Source of the DNA: Rhodanobacter sp. ANJX3
GTDB taxonomy: Bacteria; Pseudomonadota; Gammaproteobacteria; Xanthomonadales; Rhodanobacteraceae
Length of the DNA: 64,000 bases
Assembly: GCF_014200755.1 (NCBI RefSeq)
Contig: NZ_JACHCM010000005.1
Span: 339,108-403,107 of the forward strand
Reading direction: 5' to 3'
A model generated the notes under the pieces. It saw only the letters and a program-made list of their open reading frames with translations, searched no databases and was not told the DNA's origin. Positions 8,950 to 18,192 of this stretch are shown here, piece by piece (positions within the stretch are counted from its first letter, which is position 1; each line of letters begins with the position of its first letter). Position numbers and translations under genes: made by a program.

Positions 8950-9041
8950 GGACGGCTCCGGCGCAGCCTTTGCGATGCCTTAAGAACGTCGAATGCCGAT
9001 GGATCGACTCGCGCCTTCAACGTGATTTTTTCAAACTTCAT
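8946..9041 (-). CDS. Possible small ORF coupled to flhF
   Basis: A 31-codon reading frame starts MKFEKITLKARVDPSAFDV and ends with a TGA that overlaps the flhF ATG as ATGA. GGAG lies 6 bases upstream of its ATG at 9041. The same frame extends upstream, open, to a TTG that overlaps the flhA stop (TTGA), which would give 44 codons. It fills most of the only sizeable gap between flhA and flhF. I do not recognise the peptide; it is charged and not membrane-like. It could be a translational-coupling leader that sets FlhF dosage, or chance. No codon statistics were run. Confidence 0.35.
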   Translation of the reverse strand: MKFEKITLKARVDPSAFDVLKASQRLRRSRP

Positions 9042-9076
9042 GCCGCGCTCCGTTACCCATCGTTCGACCTCGTCCC

Positions 9077-11167
9077 TCAACGCCCCAGGGCCTGGACCAA
9101 CCTGACTCGGCGGTTGTCCGGCACCTCGTTATAGGCAAGCACATGCAGGTTCTGCGCCACATGCCGAGTGAACCTGGCCAACCACGGTCGGAGCTGCGGT
9201 TGAACCAACAACACGGCCGGTTCGCCACTCACTTCCTGACGCTGGGCGGCCTCGGCCACTGTCTGCTGCAAACGGTCGGCCAGGCCCGGTTCCACCGCCG
9301 CACCGCCGACGCCGCTGCTCGAAAGAGAGCTGAGCAAAATCTGTTCCAACTCCGGTGCCAGCGTCAGCACCGGAATTTCGGTACCCAAACCGGCGATTTC
9401 CTGGACGATCTGCCGACCCAGCGCAACGCGTACCGATGCCGTCAAGGTGCCGGGATCCTGACTCTGCCCGGCGTGCTCCGCCAAAGACTCGACGATGCTG
9501 CGCATGTTGCGGATCGGTACCCGCTCCGCCAGCAGGTTCTGCAGCACCTTGACCACGACACCCAGCGCGAGCCGCTTGGGCACGAGATCTTCCACCAGCT
9601 TTGGCGCGCTCGTGGCGAGGCGGTCCAGCAACTGCTGGACATCCTGATGACTGAGCAATTCGTGCGCATGGTTCTGCAGCAAATGCGACAAGTGGGTCGC
9701 GATCACCGTGGCCGGATCGACCACCGTATAACCCAGGCTTTGCGCGTGGTCGCGCTGGCTGCCTTCGATCCACACCGCCTCCAGCCCGAAGGCCGGATCG
9801 CGTGTGGTCAAGCCTTGCAGGGTGCCATGGACGCGGCCCGGGTTGATCGCCATATAGCGCTCGGTATACACCTCGGCCTCGCCCATCGGCACGCCCATCA
9901 AGGTGATCCGGTAGGTGTTGGGAGCCAGATCCAGGTTGTCGCGAATATGGACCGCAGAGACCAGAAAGCCGAGCTCCTGCGACAGTTTGCGGCGCACCGA
10001 CTTGATCCGGCCCATCAGCTCGCCGCCCTGGTTCTTGTCGACCAGCGGAATCAATCTGTAGCCGACTTCCAGGCCGACCGGGTCCACACTGGCAACATCC
10101 TCCCAACCCAATTCGAGCCGTTCGGCCGGCAGCGGTGCCGGCAGCGCCTCGGCCGCGGCCTTGGCCACGCCGGCTTTCGCTTCCGCGTCGCGGCGCTTCA
10201 TCATCCAGGCGGCGGCTCCGCATGCCGATGCCAGGATGAGGAAGGCGATATTCGGCATGCCGGGAATCAGCCCCATCACCAGCAGCACCACGCCGGCCAC
10301 GGCCAGCGCGCGCGGCTGTGCGAACACCTGGCCGATCACCTGCTTGCCCATGTCCTGCGACTTGGAAACGCGCGTGACGATGACCGCCGTGGCGACCGAC
10401 AGCATCAGCGACGGCACCTGGGCCACCAGACCGTCGCCGATGGTCAGCAGCGTATACGTACGCGCCGCTTCGCCGGCGGAAAGACCGTGCTGCATGATGC
10501 CGACGAAAAAGCCGCCGACGATATTGATCAGCAGGATCAGAATGCCCGCCGTGGCATCGCCGCGAACGAATTTCGACGCACCGTCCATCGAACCGTAGAA
10601 ATCCGCTTCTTCGCGCACCTCCTGCCGGCGATCGCGCGCCTGATCCTGGGTCAACAGGCCGGCGTTGAGATCGGCGTCGATCGCCATCTGCTTGCCGGGC
10701 ATCGAGTCCAGAGTGAAGCGTGCAGTCACTTCCGACACGCGCGTGGCGCCTTTGGTGATCACCACGAAGTTGATGATGGTGAGGATCGCGAACACCACCA
10801 GACCGACCGCGAAATTCCCGCCGATCACGAACTCGCCGAAAGCCTCGATCACTTTGCCTGCCGCGCCGGGACCATCGTGACCGTGCAGCAGCACCACGCG
10901 GGTCGAGGCGATGTTGAGCGCCAGCCGCAGCAGTGTCGCCATCAGCACCACCGTCGGAAACGCGGCAAACTCGAGTGGCCGCATCACGTAGACGACCGCC
11001 AGCAGAATGACCAGCGACAGCGCGATGTTGAAGCTGAAAAGCATGTCGAGAATGAACGGCGGCAGCGGCAGCATCAGCATCGCCAGCATCGCCAGCATCA
11101 CCACCGGCGCACCGACACCGCGGCGGCTCACCTGCTTGAATGTTTCGAATGCGCTTGTCGTGGCCAT
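9077..11167 (-). CDS. flhA: Flagellar type III export gate protein FlhA
   Basis: 696 residues. The N-terminal half (about 20-330) has eight hydrophobic helices and the family's conserved cytoplasmic loop (RVSEVTARFTLDSMPGKQMAIDADL, abbreviated here to its core MPGKQMAIDADLNAGLL). The C-terminal half is the cytoplasmic nonameric ring domain that docks chaperone-substrate complexes. The length matches the family (about 690-710). The ATG at 11167 is 30 bp after the flhB stop. It works with FlhB, FliP, FliQ and FliR, all encoded directly upstream in the same direction. Confidence 0.97.
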   Translation of the reverse strand: MATTSAFETFKQVSRRGVGAPVVMLAMLAMLMLPLPPFILDMLFSFNIALSLVILLAVVYVMRPLEFAAFPTVVLMATLLRLALNIASTRVVLLHGHDGPGAAGKVIEAFGEFVIGGNFAVGLVVFAILTIINFVVITKGATRVSEVTARFTLDSMPGKQMAIDADLNAGLLTQDQARDRRQEVREEADFYGSMDGASKFVRGDATAGILILLINIVGGFFVGIMQHGLSAGEAARTYTLLTIGDGLVAQVPSLMLSVATAVIVTRVSKSQDMGKQVIGQVFAQPRALAVAGVVLLVMGLIPGMPNIAFLILASACGAAAWMMKRRDAEAKAGVAKAAAEALPAPLPAERLELGWEDVASVDPVGLEVGYRLIPLVDKNQGGELMGRIKSVRRKLSQELGFLVSAVHIRDNLDLAPNTYRITLMGVPMGEAEVYTERYMAINPGRVHGTLQGLTTRDPAFGLEAVWIEGSQRDHAQSLGYTVVDPATVIATHLSHLLQNHAHELLSHQDVQQLLDRLATSAPKLVEDLVPKRLALGVVVKVLQNLLAERVPIRNMRSIVESLAEHAGQSQDPGTLTASVRVALGRQIVQEIAGLGTEIPVLTLAPELEQILLSSLSSSGVGGAAVEPGLADRLQQTVAEAAQRQEVSGEPAVLLVQPQLRPWLARFTRHVAQNLHVLAYNEVPDNRRVRLVQALGR

Positions 11168-11197
11168 GCCATGCTGCCCTGGTGGTGTGCTGCGTTG

Positions 11198-12337
11198 TTA
11201 CGGTTCGCGGTAACGGCCCTGCAAGTCGGGATCGACCTCGGGTCGCGGCGGCGGCGGAATGGGGTCGCCGTGTTCGGTCGCCTGCCGCAGCTGATAGACG
11301 TAGGCAAGAATCTGCGCGACCGCGACGTAGAGCGCGGAAGGAATCTCCTGGCCAAGCTGGGTGGTGGCATACAAGGCCCGCGCCAGCGGCGGCGCTTCGA
11401 CCAGAGGGATGCGATGCGCTGCAGCCACCAGACGAATCTGCTGGGCCAGCACGTCGGCGCCCCTGGCGATCACGCGCGGCGCGCGCATGCGGCTGTCGTC
11501 GTATTTCAGCGCCACCGCAAAGTGGGTCGGGTTCACCACCACGACATCGGCCTTGGGCAACTCCTGCATCATGCGGCGGCGTGAAAGCTGCTGCGCCACC
11601 TGCCGAATGCGATTCTTCAGTTCCGGGCTGCCGTCGCTGTCTTTATGCTCGTCGCGCACTTCCTGCTTGGTCATGCGATGACGACGGTTGTAATCGAAGC
11701 GCTGCCAGAGTGCATCGATGCCACCGATAAAACCGAGCACCAGTCCGAACGTCAGTCCGGCTTGTCCCAACAGCTTGAGCATTTCGCCGATACCGGCACG
11801 TACCGAGCCGGTGCCGGTCGCCAGCACGGCGGACTCGGCATGTCGCAGCAGCAAGACCAGCGCCCCGCCGATAAAGCCGAGTTTCAGCAGCGACTTGCCC
11901 AACTCGACCAGACCGTTCATGGAAAACAGCCGGCCGATGCCGGCGATCGGATCGAGTCGATCGAACTTCGGCTGCAGCGCCTGCGCGCTGAAGCTCAGAC
12001 CACCGATCAGGATCGGAGCGGCCAGGGTGCCAAGCACGGTCGCCATCAGCACGGGCAGCAGCAGCGCTATGGCCTCATGTCCCGCCGCGGACAACACGCG
12101 CAGCGGCAACTTATCGGTGAACAGCGCCTCGCGCGGATAGCTCATGCCCAGCCGGTAGATCTGCCGGGCATGGCGATACATCGGCTGGCCGTTGGCCAGC
12201 AGTGCGGTGACTCCCGCCAGCACGATCATGGCGCCGCCCAGATCGCGCGAACGCGGAACCTCGCCTTTGTCGCGCGCATCCTGCAGGCGTTTTTCCGAGG
12301 CCTGTTCGGTGCGGTCTTCGTTTTCCTGCTCGGCCAT
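11198..12337 (-). CDS. flhB: Flagellar export switch protein FlhB
   Basis: 379 residues. A hydrophilic N-terminus (EDRTEQASEKRLQDARDKGEVPRS) is typical of FlhB/YscU. Four membrane spans lie between about 35 and 210, followed by a cytoplasmic domain with the autocleavage motif NPTH at residues 269-272 (VVVNPTHFAVALKY). Self-cleavage there switches export from rod/hook to filament substrates, with FliK as ruler. The C-terminal tail is Pro-rich (PPPPRPEVDP). It lies 9 bp downstream of the fliR stop. Confidence 0.97.
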   Translation of the reverse strand: MAEQENEDRTEQASEKRLQDARDKGEVPRSRDLGGAMIVLAGVTALLANGQPMYRHARQIYRLGMSYPREALFTDKLPLRVLSAAGHEAIALLLPVLMATVLGTLAAPILIGGLSFSAQALQPKFDRLDPIAGIGRLFSMNGLVELGKSLLKLGFIGGALVLLLRHAESAVLATGTGSVRAGIGEMLKLLGQAGLTFGLVLGFIGGIDALWQRFDYNRRHRMTKQEVRDEHKDSDGSPELKNRIRQVAQQLSRRRMMQELPKADVVVVNPTHFAVALKYDDSRMRAPRVIARGADVLAQQIRLVAAAHRIPLVEAPPLARALYATTQLGQEIPSALYVAVAQILAYVYQLRQATEHGDPIPPPPRPEVDPDLQGRYREP

Positions 12338-12346
12338 ACGCGCGCC

Positions 12347-13117
12347 TCAGCCGCCGAGCAGCTGACGCATCAGCGCCGACGCAGCGCTCTGCAACGCGCC
12401 GTAGGAGCTGGCCAGACCGCGCATGGCCAACCACAGCGCGATGAAGCCCATGCAGATGCTGATCGGAAAACCGACCGCGAAAAGATTCATCGACGGCGCC
12501 GAACGGCTGATCGCGGCAAAGCCGATATTCACCAGCAGCAGCGCGGTCATCGCCGGCAAGGCCACGCGAAAGGCGCCCGCAAAAAGGTCGCCACCGGCAG
12601 CTACCACCGCGAACAAGGCATTGTTGCTGAGCCCCGACACACCCGGCTGCAGCGTCCGAAAACTGTCGGCGAGCAAGGCGATGACCTGCAAATGGCCATT
12701 CATCGCCAGAAACAGCAAGGTGACCAGCAGCAGGTAGAACTGACCCAGCACAGGCACACTGCCGCCGGAAGTGGGATTGATCAGTTCGGCAAAGCCCAGG
12801 CCCATGCTTTGGCCGACCAGGATGCCGCCGTAGGAGACCGCCTGAAACACCAGCTGCAGCACAAAGCCGACGCTGCCGCCGATCAGCATCTGACTGGCGA
12901 TCGTGGCCACGCCGGCAGCGCTGAACATATCGCGCTGGGCCGGCGACAAGGGCGCCAGCACGAAGGTCAGCAGAACCACGGTCGCCACGCGGATTCGTGT
13001 CGGCAGCACGGTGGCACCGAAGATCGGCGCCACCAGGCAAAAGCCGCCCACGCGACCGAGCGCCCACAACATGCCGTTGAGCCAGCTCATCACCGTGGCC
13101 AGCTCCACGCTGTTCAT
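12347..13117 (-). CDS. fliR: Flagellar export gate protein FliR
   Basis: 256 residues from ATG 13117 ([20 protein letters not shown]), which overlaps the fliQ stop (ATGA); longer in-frame extensions run through fliQ. It is strongly hydrophobic with about six spans, and carries family features such as GRVGGFCLVAPIFG near the N-terminus, GQSMGLGFAELINPTSG and MNGHLQVIALLADSF. FliR is part of the FliP5-Q4-R1 export gate embedded within the MS-ring. The length fits the family (about 255-265). Confidence 0.95.
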   Translation of the reverse strand: MNSVELATVMSWLNGMLWALGRVGGFCLVAPIFGATVLPTRIRVATVVLLTFVLAPLSPAQRDMFSAAGVATIASQMLIGGSVGFVLQLVFQAVSYGGILVGQSMGLGFAELINPTSGGSVPVLGQFYLLLVTLLFLAMNGHLQVIALLADSFRTLQPGVSGLSNNALFAVVAAGGDLFAGAFRVALPAMTALLLVNIGFAAISRSAPSMNLFAVGFPISICMGFIALWLAMRGLASSYGALQSAASALMRQLLGG

Positions 13118-13383
13118 TTGATGGCGTCGGGCAGGCCGACGATCAGCTGGTGGGTGAATTGCACCAGCGTACGCAGCATCCATGGACCGGCGATCAGCCC
13201 GACCAGCGCCATCGCCATCAGCTTGGGAATGAAGCTCAAGGTCATCTCGTTGATCTGCGTGGCGGCCTGGATAATACCCACCAGCAGACCCACGGCCAGC
13301 GCCGTAAGCAGCATCGGCGCAGCGACAAGTATCGCCACATAAAGCGAGTGCTGACCAAACTGCAGTACCCATTCCGGCGTCAT
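13114..13383 (-). CDS. fliQ: Flagellar export gate protein FliQ
   Basis: 89 residues with two membrane helices separated by a short loop. The N-terminus [15 protein letters not shown], the [22 protein letters not shown] segment (core [12 protein letters not shown]) and [19 protein letters not shown] are characteristic of FliQ. It assembles with FliP and FliR in the export gate. The ATG at 13383 overlaps the fliP TGA, and its own stop overlaps the fliR ATG, so P, Q and R are translated as a coupled set. Confidence 0.96.
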   Translation of the reverse strand: MTPEWVLQFGQHSLYVAILVAAPMLLTALAVGLLVGIIQAATQINEMTLSFIPKLMAMALVGLIAGPWMLRTLVQFTHQLIVGLPDAIK

Positions 13384-14180
13384 GTGTAGAAACTCCCGGC
13401 AAGCGTTCCGATCAGCAGGGACCAGCCGTCGACCAGCACGAACAGCATGATCTTGAACGGCAGCGAGATGATCGCTGGCGAGACCATCGCCATACCCATC
13501 GACATCAGCACGCTGGCCACGACCAGATCGATGATCAGAAACGGAATGAACAGCAGAAAACCCATCTGAAAGGCGGTTTTCAGTTCACTGGTGAGAAATG
13601 CCGGCATCGCCACGCGAAACGGCACCTCCTCCTTATTGGCGTAGGGTTTCTCCTTGGCCAGGTGCGTGAACAGCTGCAGGTCGGCGTCGCGGGTCTGATC
13701 CAGCATGAAATGCTTGAACGGGGCCGCGGCCAGAGGGATCGCCTGCTCCGCACCCAGCTGGTAATCCATATACGGTTTGACGCCATCCTGATAGGCGTGG
13801 TTGATGACCGGCGACATCACGAACAGGGTCAGGAACAACGCCAGCCCGAGCAGCACCTGATTGGGCGGCGTCGATTGTGTCGCCAGCGCCTGACGCAGAA
13901 AACTCAGCACGATGATGATGCGCGTAAACGACGTCATCATGAGCAGCACGGCCGGTAACATGGTCAGCACGGTCATCAGCGCCAGCGTCTGCAGCGACAG
14001 ACTCCAGTTCTGTCCACCGCCGACGTTCTGCACCGTGAATACCGGGATACCAGCCGACGATGAGGGCGTCTGGGCGATCGGCGCCACCGGCGCGATCGCG
14101 CCGCTCTGCGCGGCCGAAGCGGCCAGCGGCAGCAGGGCCAGCAAGAGACACAGCAACAGGCGCAGCATGGGCCGATTCAT
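13380..14180 (-). CDS. fliP: Flagellar export gate protein FliP
   Basis: 266 residues from ATG 14180, whose A is the last base of the fliO TGA (TGATG). A cleavable signal peptide is visible ([23 protein letters not shown]). The mature protein has about four membrane spans and the family's conserved [32 protein letters not shown] and [16 protein letters not shown] segments. FliP pentamers form the entrance of the export channel, and FliO assists their assembly. A TTG one codon upstream is an alternative start but offers no better ribosome site. Confidence 0.96.
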   Translation of the reverse strand: MNRPMLRLLLCLLLALLPLAASAAQSGAIAPVAPIAQTPSSSAGIPVFTVQNVGGGQNWSLSLQTLALMTVLTMLPAVLLMMTSFTRIIIVLSFLRQALATQSTPPNQVLLGLALFLTLFVMSPVINHAYQDGVKPYMDYQLGAEQAIPLAAAPFKHFMLDQTRDADLQLFTHLAKEKPYANKEEVPFRVAMPAFLTSELKTAFQMGFLLFIPFLIIDLVVASVLMSMGMAMVSPAIISLPFKIMLFVLVDGWSLLIGTLAGSFYT

Positions 14181-14554
14181 CAACGACGCCTCCAGCGGCC
14201 CAGCACTTCGCCAAAGCTTGGCATGGGCGTCGGTTCGGCGGCCACCGCTGGCGCTATGCCGTCATAGACGTGCAGCGTTCGCACGCCGCCCGTACCCACG
14301 CCGATCAGCAGACGCTTGCCATCGGCCTCCAGCAGCAGCACGCGTTCGCGGGTGCCGACCGATAGCGTTTCCAGGCAGCGCAGACGTCGCCCACCGGTGA
14401 ACTGACGTGCCTGCAATCGGCGGCTCATCCAACCGGCCACGAAAATCAGCAGCACGATCCCGGCCAGACTCAGTACCACGCGCAACAGCTCGCCACCGAC
14501 ATCGATGTCGGGCGTGCTCGACGCAGCGACCGGCAACGCGACAGACAACATCAT
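14180..14554 (-). CDS. fliO: Flagellar biosynthesis protein FliO
   Basis: 124 residues. A short periplasmic start is followed by one membrane span (about 23-44, [21 protein letters not shown]) and a small basic cytoplasmic domain with [21 protein letters not shown], whose core [13 protein letters not shown] is the FliO/FliZ hallmark. FliO is a scaffold for the FliP ring. Two adjacent ATG codons (14554 and 14551) are possible starts; the first overlaps the fliN stop (ATGA). Its stop is shared with the fliP start. Confidence 0.92.
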   Translation of the reverse strand: MMLSVALPVAASSTPDIDVGGELLRVVLSLAGIVLLIFVAGWMSRRLQARQFTGGRRLRCLETLSVGTRERVLLLEADGKRLLIGVGTGGVRTLHVYDGIAPAVAAEPTPMPSFGEVLGRWRRR

Positions 14555-14916
14555 CGCAGCTTGCGCACGCGTTCGGACGGACTGATCACATCGGTCAGAC
14601 GGATGCCGAATTTCTCGTTGATCACCACCACCTCGCCATGCGCCACCAGCATGCCGTTGACGAATACGTCCAGCGGTTCACCGGCAGCCCGATCGAGTTC
14701 CACAACCGAGCCCTGGTTGAGTTGCAGCAGATTGCGGATGCTGATGCGCGTTCGCCCCACTTCCATGGCAAGCGTTACCGGCACATCGAGAATCATGTCC
14801 AGGCTCACTTCGGCGCTCTCGCCCGGCGCCTCGTTCAAGGCATCGAATTCAACGCGCCCGTCGCCGGGAGAAAGGGGACTGCCCGTGCTGGGGCCGCTCT
14901 CGATGTTCTGACTCAT
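14551..14916 (-). CDS. fliN: Flagellar motor switch protein FliN
   Basis: 121 residues. A variable N-terminal 45 residues precede one SpoA domain with ILDVPVTLAMEVGRTRI, IRNLLQLNQGSVVELDR, GEPLDVFVNGMLVAHGEVVV and EKFGIRLTDVISPSER. FliN forms the lower part of the C-ring with FliM and docks FliH-FliI. The ATG overlaps the fliM stop (ATGA) and its stop overlaps the fliO start. Confidence 0.96.
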   Translation of the reverse strand: MSQNIESGPSTGSPLSPGDGRVEFDALNEAPGESAEVSLDMILDVPVTLAMEVGRTRISIRNLLQLNQGSVVELDRAAGEPLDVFVNGMLVAHGEVVVINEKFGIRLTDVISPSERVRKLR

Positions 14917-15926
14917 GGGGCTTTCTCTTCGCTAAAGTCGAGGGTGGGTCGCAATTCGCGACGACGTACCTGGGAGTTGAATCGCACCGCGTACCGGCCG
15001 CCGGACTGACCGTAACGGCCGCGGAATATCGGGATATCTTCGGCAAATACGGTGGTCAGTTCGGGCAGGCTCAACGGGATCACGTCGCCAACGCGAAGCG
15101 ACAGAAACTCGCCGATGTTTATGTGGGTTTCCAGCAGCAGCGCGCTGATCTCCAACTCGGCGTCCATCACTTCCTCGTGCAGGTTGTTGATCCAGCGATC
15201 GTCACGCTCCACCCGATCGCTCTGCACACCTGCATCGAGCATCGTTCTGATCGGCTCCACCATCGAGTAGGGCAGCGTGAGGTGGATCTCCCCGCCACCG
15301 CCATCGAGTTCGATGTGAAAGCGCGACACCACCACGGTCTCGGTCGGACTAACGATATTGGCGAACTGCGGATTGATTTCGGAATTGAGAAATTCGAACT
15401 GCACCGCCATGACCGGCGCCCACGCTTCAACCATCGCGGTGAAAACTTCCGCCAGCAGGATCTGGATAACGCGGTTTTCGGTCGGCGTGAAATCGCGGCC
15501 TTCGATGCGCGCGTGATACCGGCCGTCGCCGCCGAAGAAATTGTCGATCACGGTGAACACCAACCGCGGCTCCATCACTACCAGTCCGGTACCGCGCAGA
15601 GGCTTGAGCTTGATCAGGTTGAGATTGCTCGGCACGGCCAGACCCTGCACGTACTCGCTGAACTTGAGCATCCGCACGCCGAGCACCGAGACCTCGCAAG
15701 TCTTGCGCAGCACGCCGAACAGCGACGTACGAAAGAACCGCGCGAAACGATCGTTGACCATTTCCAGCGTAGGCAGGCGGCCGCGCACGATACGGTCTTG
15801 CTGAGTGAAGTCGTAGTCGAGGATCGCCGACGGATCCGGCGGCACGTCGCTCGCGGTTTCGACGTGGCCGTCGTCGACGCCATTGAGCAGCGCATCGATT
15901 TCTTCCTGTGAGAGTAGATCGCTCAT
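14913..15926 (-). CDS. fliM: Flagellar motor switch protein FliM
   Basis: 337 residues. The CheY-P binding peptide LLSQEEIDALLNG is at about 4-16. The middle CheC-like domain (about 45-235) and a C-terminal SpoA domain (about 255-330, VGDVIPLSLPELTTVF) follow. FliM receives CheY-P and switches rotation. The start ATG is 14 bp after the fliL stop. It belongs to the fliLMNOPQR-flhB-flhA run, with coupled translation to fliN. Confidence 0.97.
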   Translation of the reverse strand: MSDLLSQEEIDALLNGVDDGHVETASDVPPDPSAILDYDFTQQDRIVRGRLPTLEMVNDRFARFFRTSLFGVLRKTCEVSVLGVRMLKFSEYVQGLAVPSNLNLIKLKPLRGTGLVVMEPRLVFTVIDNFFGGDGRYHARIEGRDFTPTENRVIQILLAEVFTAMVEAWAPVMAVQFEFLNSEINPQFANIVSPTETVVVSRFHIELDGGGGEIHLTLPYSMVEPIRTMLDAGVQSDRVERDDRWINNLHEEVMDAELEISALLLETHINIGEFLSLRVGDVIPLSLPELTTVFAEDIPIFRGRYGQSGGRYAVRFNSQVRRRELRPTLDFSEEKAP

Positions 15927-15940
15927 TGCCGTGATCTCCC

Positions 15941-16453
15941 TTACTGCATCACGAAGCTGGTGAAGTACAGCGCATCGACTCCGGACCCGCCGAGCTTGTC
16001 GTCGACGATCTTGCGAATGGCCGCCAAAGCTTCGGACTGCAGCTTCTGCTTGCCCGCGGTGGTGCTGAGCTGATCGAACGTCTGGCTGCTGAACAGCATC
16101 ACCAGCGCATTGCGAATGACCGGATCGTTGTCCTTGATGGTCTGGATCACCGCCGCATCGTGCGCCATGACGGTGACGCCGACCTGCAGGTAACGCGTGC
16201 CGTCGCCGTCTTGAAAATTCACCACGAATACTGGATCCAGCGGCAGATATAACGCCGCCATCTTCACCGGTGACGCCTTGCCGCCGGCCGCTTTCGGGGC
16301 CGACCGCATGTGGAAAAATACGAAACCGCCTGCGACCAGCGCGGCCAGCGCGATGCCCCCGATGATGATCAGCTTGGTACGGCTCTTGCGCCGACCGCCC
16401 TCGTTGGCGGCGACGGTGGTGGACTCGACTTCATCAATTTCTGCGTTGGCCAT
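15941..16453 (-). CDS. fliL: Flagellar basal body-associated protein FliL
   Basis: 170 residues from ATG 16453 (MANAEIDEVESTT); longer in-frame translation upstream is Arg/Cys-rich and crosses the promoter, so I reject it. A cytoplasmic acidic/basic N-terminus leads to one membrane span (about 27-48, LIIIGGIALAALVAGGFVFF) and a periplasmic domain with VNFQDGDGTRYLQVGVTVM and a C-terminal ALYFTSFVMQ. FliL encircles the stators and boosts motor output. It is the first gene after a sigma-54 promoter about 110 bp upstream. Confidence 0.94.
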   Translation of the reverse strand: MANAEIDEVESTTVAANEGGRRKSRTKLIIIGGIALAALVAGGFVFFHMRSAPKAAGGKASPVKMAALYLPLDPVFVVNFQDGDGTRYLQVGVTVMAHDAAVIQTIKDNDPVIRNALVMLFSSQTFDQLSTTAGKQKLQSEALAAIRKIVDDKLGGSGVDALYFTSFVMQ

Positions 16454-16848
16454 GAACGAACTCAATCTCTGGAAAAATGACTCGACGCTGTGCTGCAAAC
16501 AAAACCGGGATGGACGAATCGAGAGGAACGAGAGAATCCCGATCGAACCTCGTAGACATCGTTTAGCAAACGCCATGCCATCGATGCGAACGCCGCTGCA
16601 GCGGGCGTTAGGGAGAGCCCGCCCCGGTGAGCAACGTTTTCTTGACGCGTGTCGACAAGCAGACACTGCCACGGCGTGGTGATTCCGTCGGAATCCGACG
16701 ACGTTGTCGTGCCAACATCGATCGCCGGGAGGCGGCGCGTTTTGCTATCGGCACGCTACCGATGAGCGCACCGGCTAAAACCGGGCTCATCGATAGTCGA
16801 TGTAAGAGCCAGCTTTCATGCATAGAAAAGGCGAACTGGCGGCCCTGC
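16454..16848. other. 395-bp gap between fliK and fliL
   Basis: No convincing gene. It holds the fliL sigma-54 promoter and, near the fliK end, an imperfect dyad (CGATGAGC at 16760-16767 with GCTCATCG at 16785-16792, plus an inner CCGG/CCGG pair). The dyad could fold in RNA on either strand but has no T-run, so it is a doubtful terminator. Confidence 0.6.
16565..16580 (-). promoter_or_regulatory. Sigma-54 promoter of the fliL operon
   Basis: On the minus strand the 16-mer reads TGGCAT-GGCGT-TTGCT. It has the GG and GC doublets at the exact -24/-12 spacing and differs from the TGGCAC-N5-TTGCW consensus at one position. A start site about 12 bases downstream (near 16554) leaves a leader of about 100 bases before the fliL ATG. 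It should need FleQ, which is encoded in this window. Confidence 0.8.
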
Positions 16849-18123
16849 TCAGGCGAAGGCGTCGACCAGGCCGATGGCCAGCGGCGCCGACAACGGAGAA
16901 ACGGCGGGGTCGATCGGTTCGACGTCGTTCGCCTGCGCAGGCGCCGACGATGCATGCCGCTGCGAATGGTCGAACTGTTGCTGCGCCGTGTGCTGGCCGA
17001 CGGTGGCCTGCCCTAACGACAGGCCTTGGCCGCCTAGCATCTGGTTGAGCTGTTGCAGGCTTTGCTGCACGGCCGCGACCGTCGCCGGATGCTGTGCCAC
17101 AAACACCACATCGACACGGCCGTGCTCGACGCTCACTTTCACGTCCAGCGGGCCGAGCTCCTGCGGGTTCAGACGGATCTGCGCCTGCTTGACCTCCTGC
17201 CCACCGAGCCAGCTGACCTGCTGACCGAGCTCCTGCGAAAAAGTGGGCGAGGTCACGTTCGCGGAGATGTTCAAGCTGTGCGGCGCCGCGCTGTTGCTCG
17301 TGGACGCAACCAATACCGGCGTCGCGAGCGCGCCACGAAGGGTGGCCAGGTCGCCCGCGTCTTGTGCCGGTCCAGCCTCTGGCGTGGTGGCATCCGCCGC
17401 TGCGGCCAGTGCGCTATGAGCGTTGCCGAAGAGGCTGTTGACCGAGGGCTGGGCCGAAGCATCGGTACTGGCCGCAGGCACGGTGGCGCTGTCGCTGTTG
17501 TCGTCGCCGGCATCGTCGGCGGACGCCGTTTCAGCATCATCCGTGGCCGAGAATGCACCGGTCGCTTTGCCCGGCATCGGCGCCACCGCAGCGGTGATCG
17601 AGAGTGATGTAGCGGATGTCGGCGTGCCGCTGTCGTTCGACGATGCAGCCATCTGGCTGGTGGAAACAGGCGCCGGCATCGGCGATGGCATCGGCATGCC
17701 GGTCACCGCCGGCTGCCCGGGCTTGGCCTCAGCGGCTTGGGGCGGTGTCTTGCCCGCCGACTTGCCATCGGTCGACGCGGTTGTCGGCGCAGCGGCATCG
17801 CCAGACGATTGCTGGATCAGCCCCAGCACTTGAGTGGCCGTCGGGACCGAACTGTCGGCGTCGGCACCATCGTCGTCGGTTGTTTGGTCCGCCTTGCCGT
17901 TCGCGCTGGCGCTGGCCGTGCTGGCCACGTTGGCTGGCGACGACTGGGCGCTGGAGGAGCGGCTGTCGGTAGCGTCGGATGCCTGCGACTGCCGATGCTG
18001 CACGTCCTGCAGATGCGTGTTGAACGTTGCGCTGTCGGCACGCTGATCGACCGGCGACGGCGGCGTGGTCGAACTCGCCGGGCTTGGCGCGGGTCGAGGT
18101 GCGATTATCGGAATGGCGCTCAT
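16849..18123 (-). CDS. fliK: Flagellar hook-length control protein FliK
   Basis: 424 residues. The N-terminal 280 or so are low-complexity Ala/Ser/Asp/Thr/Pro-rich, as expected of a molecular ruler. The C-terminal domain carries ELGQQVSWLGGQEVKQAQIRLNP, in which the core QAQIRLNPQELGPLDVKV is the FliK hallmark, followed by VVFVAQHPATVAAVQQSL. FliK measures hook length and triggers the FlhB substrate switch. It starts 69 bp after the fliJ stop and is followed by a 395-bp gap carrying the fliL promoter. Confidence 0.93.
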   Translation of the reverse strand: MSAIPIIAPRPAPSPASSTTPPSPVDQRADSATFNTHLQDVQHRQSQASDATDSRSSSAQSSPANVASTASASANGKADQTTDDDGADADSSVPTATQVLGLIQQSSGDAAAPTTASTDGKSAGKTPPQAAEAKPGQPAVTGMPMPSPMPAPVSTSQMAASSNDSGTPTSATSLSITAAVAPMPGKATGAFSATDDAETASADDAGDDNSDSATVPAASTDASAQPSVNSLFGNAHSALAAAADATTPEAGPAQDAGDLATLRGALATPVLVASTSNSAAPHSLNISANVTSPTFSQELGQQVSWLGGQEVKQAQIRLNPQELGPLDVKVSVEHGRVDVVFVAQHPATVAAVQQSLQQLNQMLGGQGLSLGQATVGQHTAQQQFDHSQRHASSAPAQANDVEPIDPAVSPLSAPLAIGLVDAFA

Positions 18124-18192
18124 GCGGTGGCACTCTTGCTCGACGTATTACCGATGAGCGCAGCAAAAACCAGGCCAGCGCAGAAACGCGAT

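Noticed and set aside
9143..11584. Open frame of over 800 codons on the plus strand opposite flhA and flhB.
   Set aside because: The translation is His/Gln/Arg-rich low complexity; flhA and flhB on the other strand are unmistakable.
16454..16672. N-terminal extension of fliL by about 70 codons.
   Set aside because: It would run through the sigma-54 promoter and is Arg/Cys-rich; ATG 16453 gives the normal family length.
16760..16792. Intrinsic terminator after fliK.
   Set aside because: The dyad has a 3-base bulge and no T-run on either strand.
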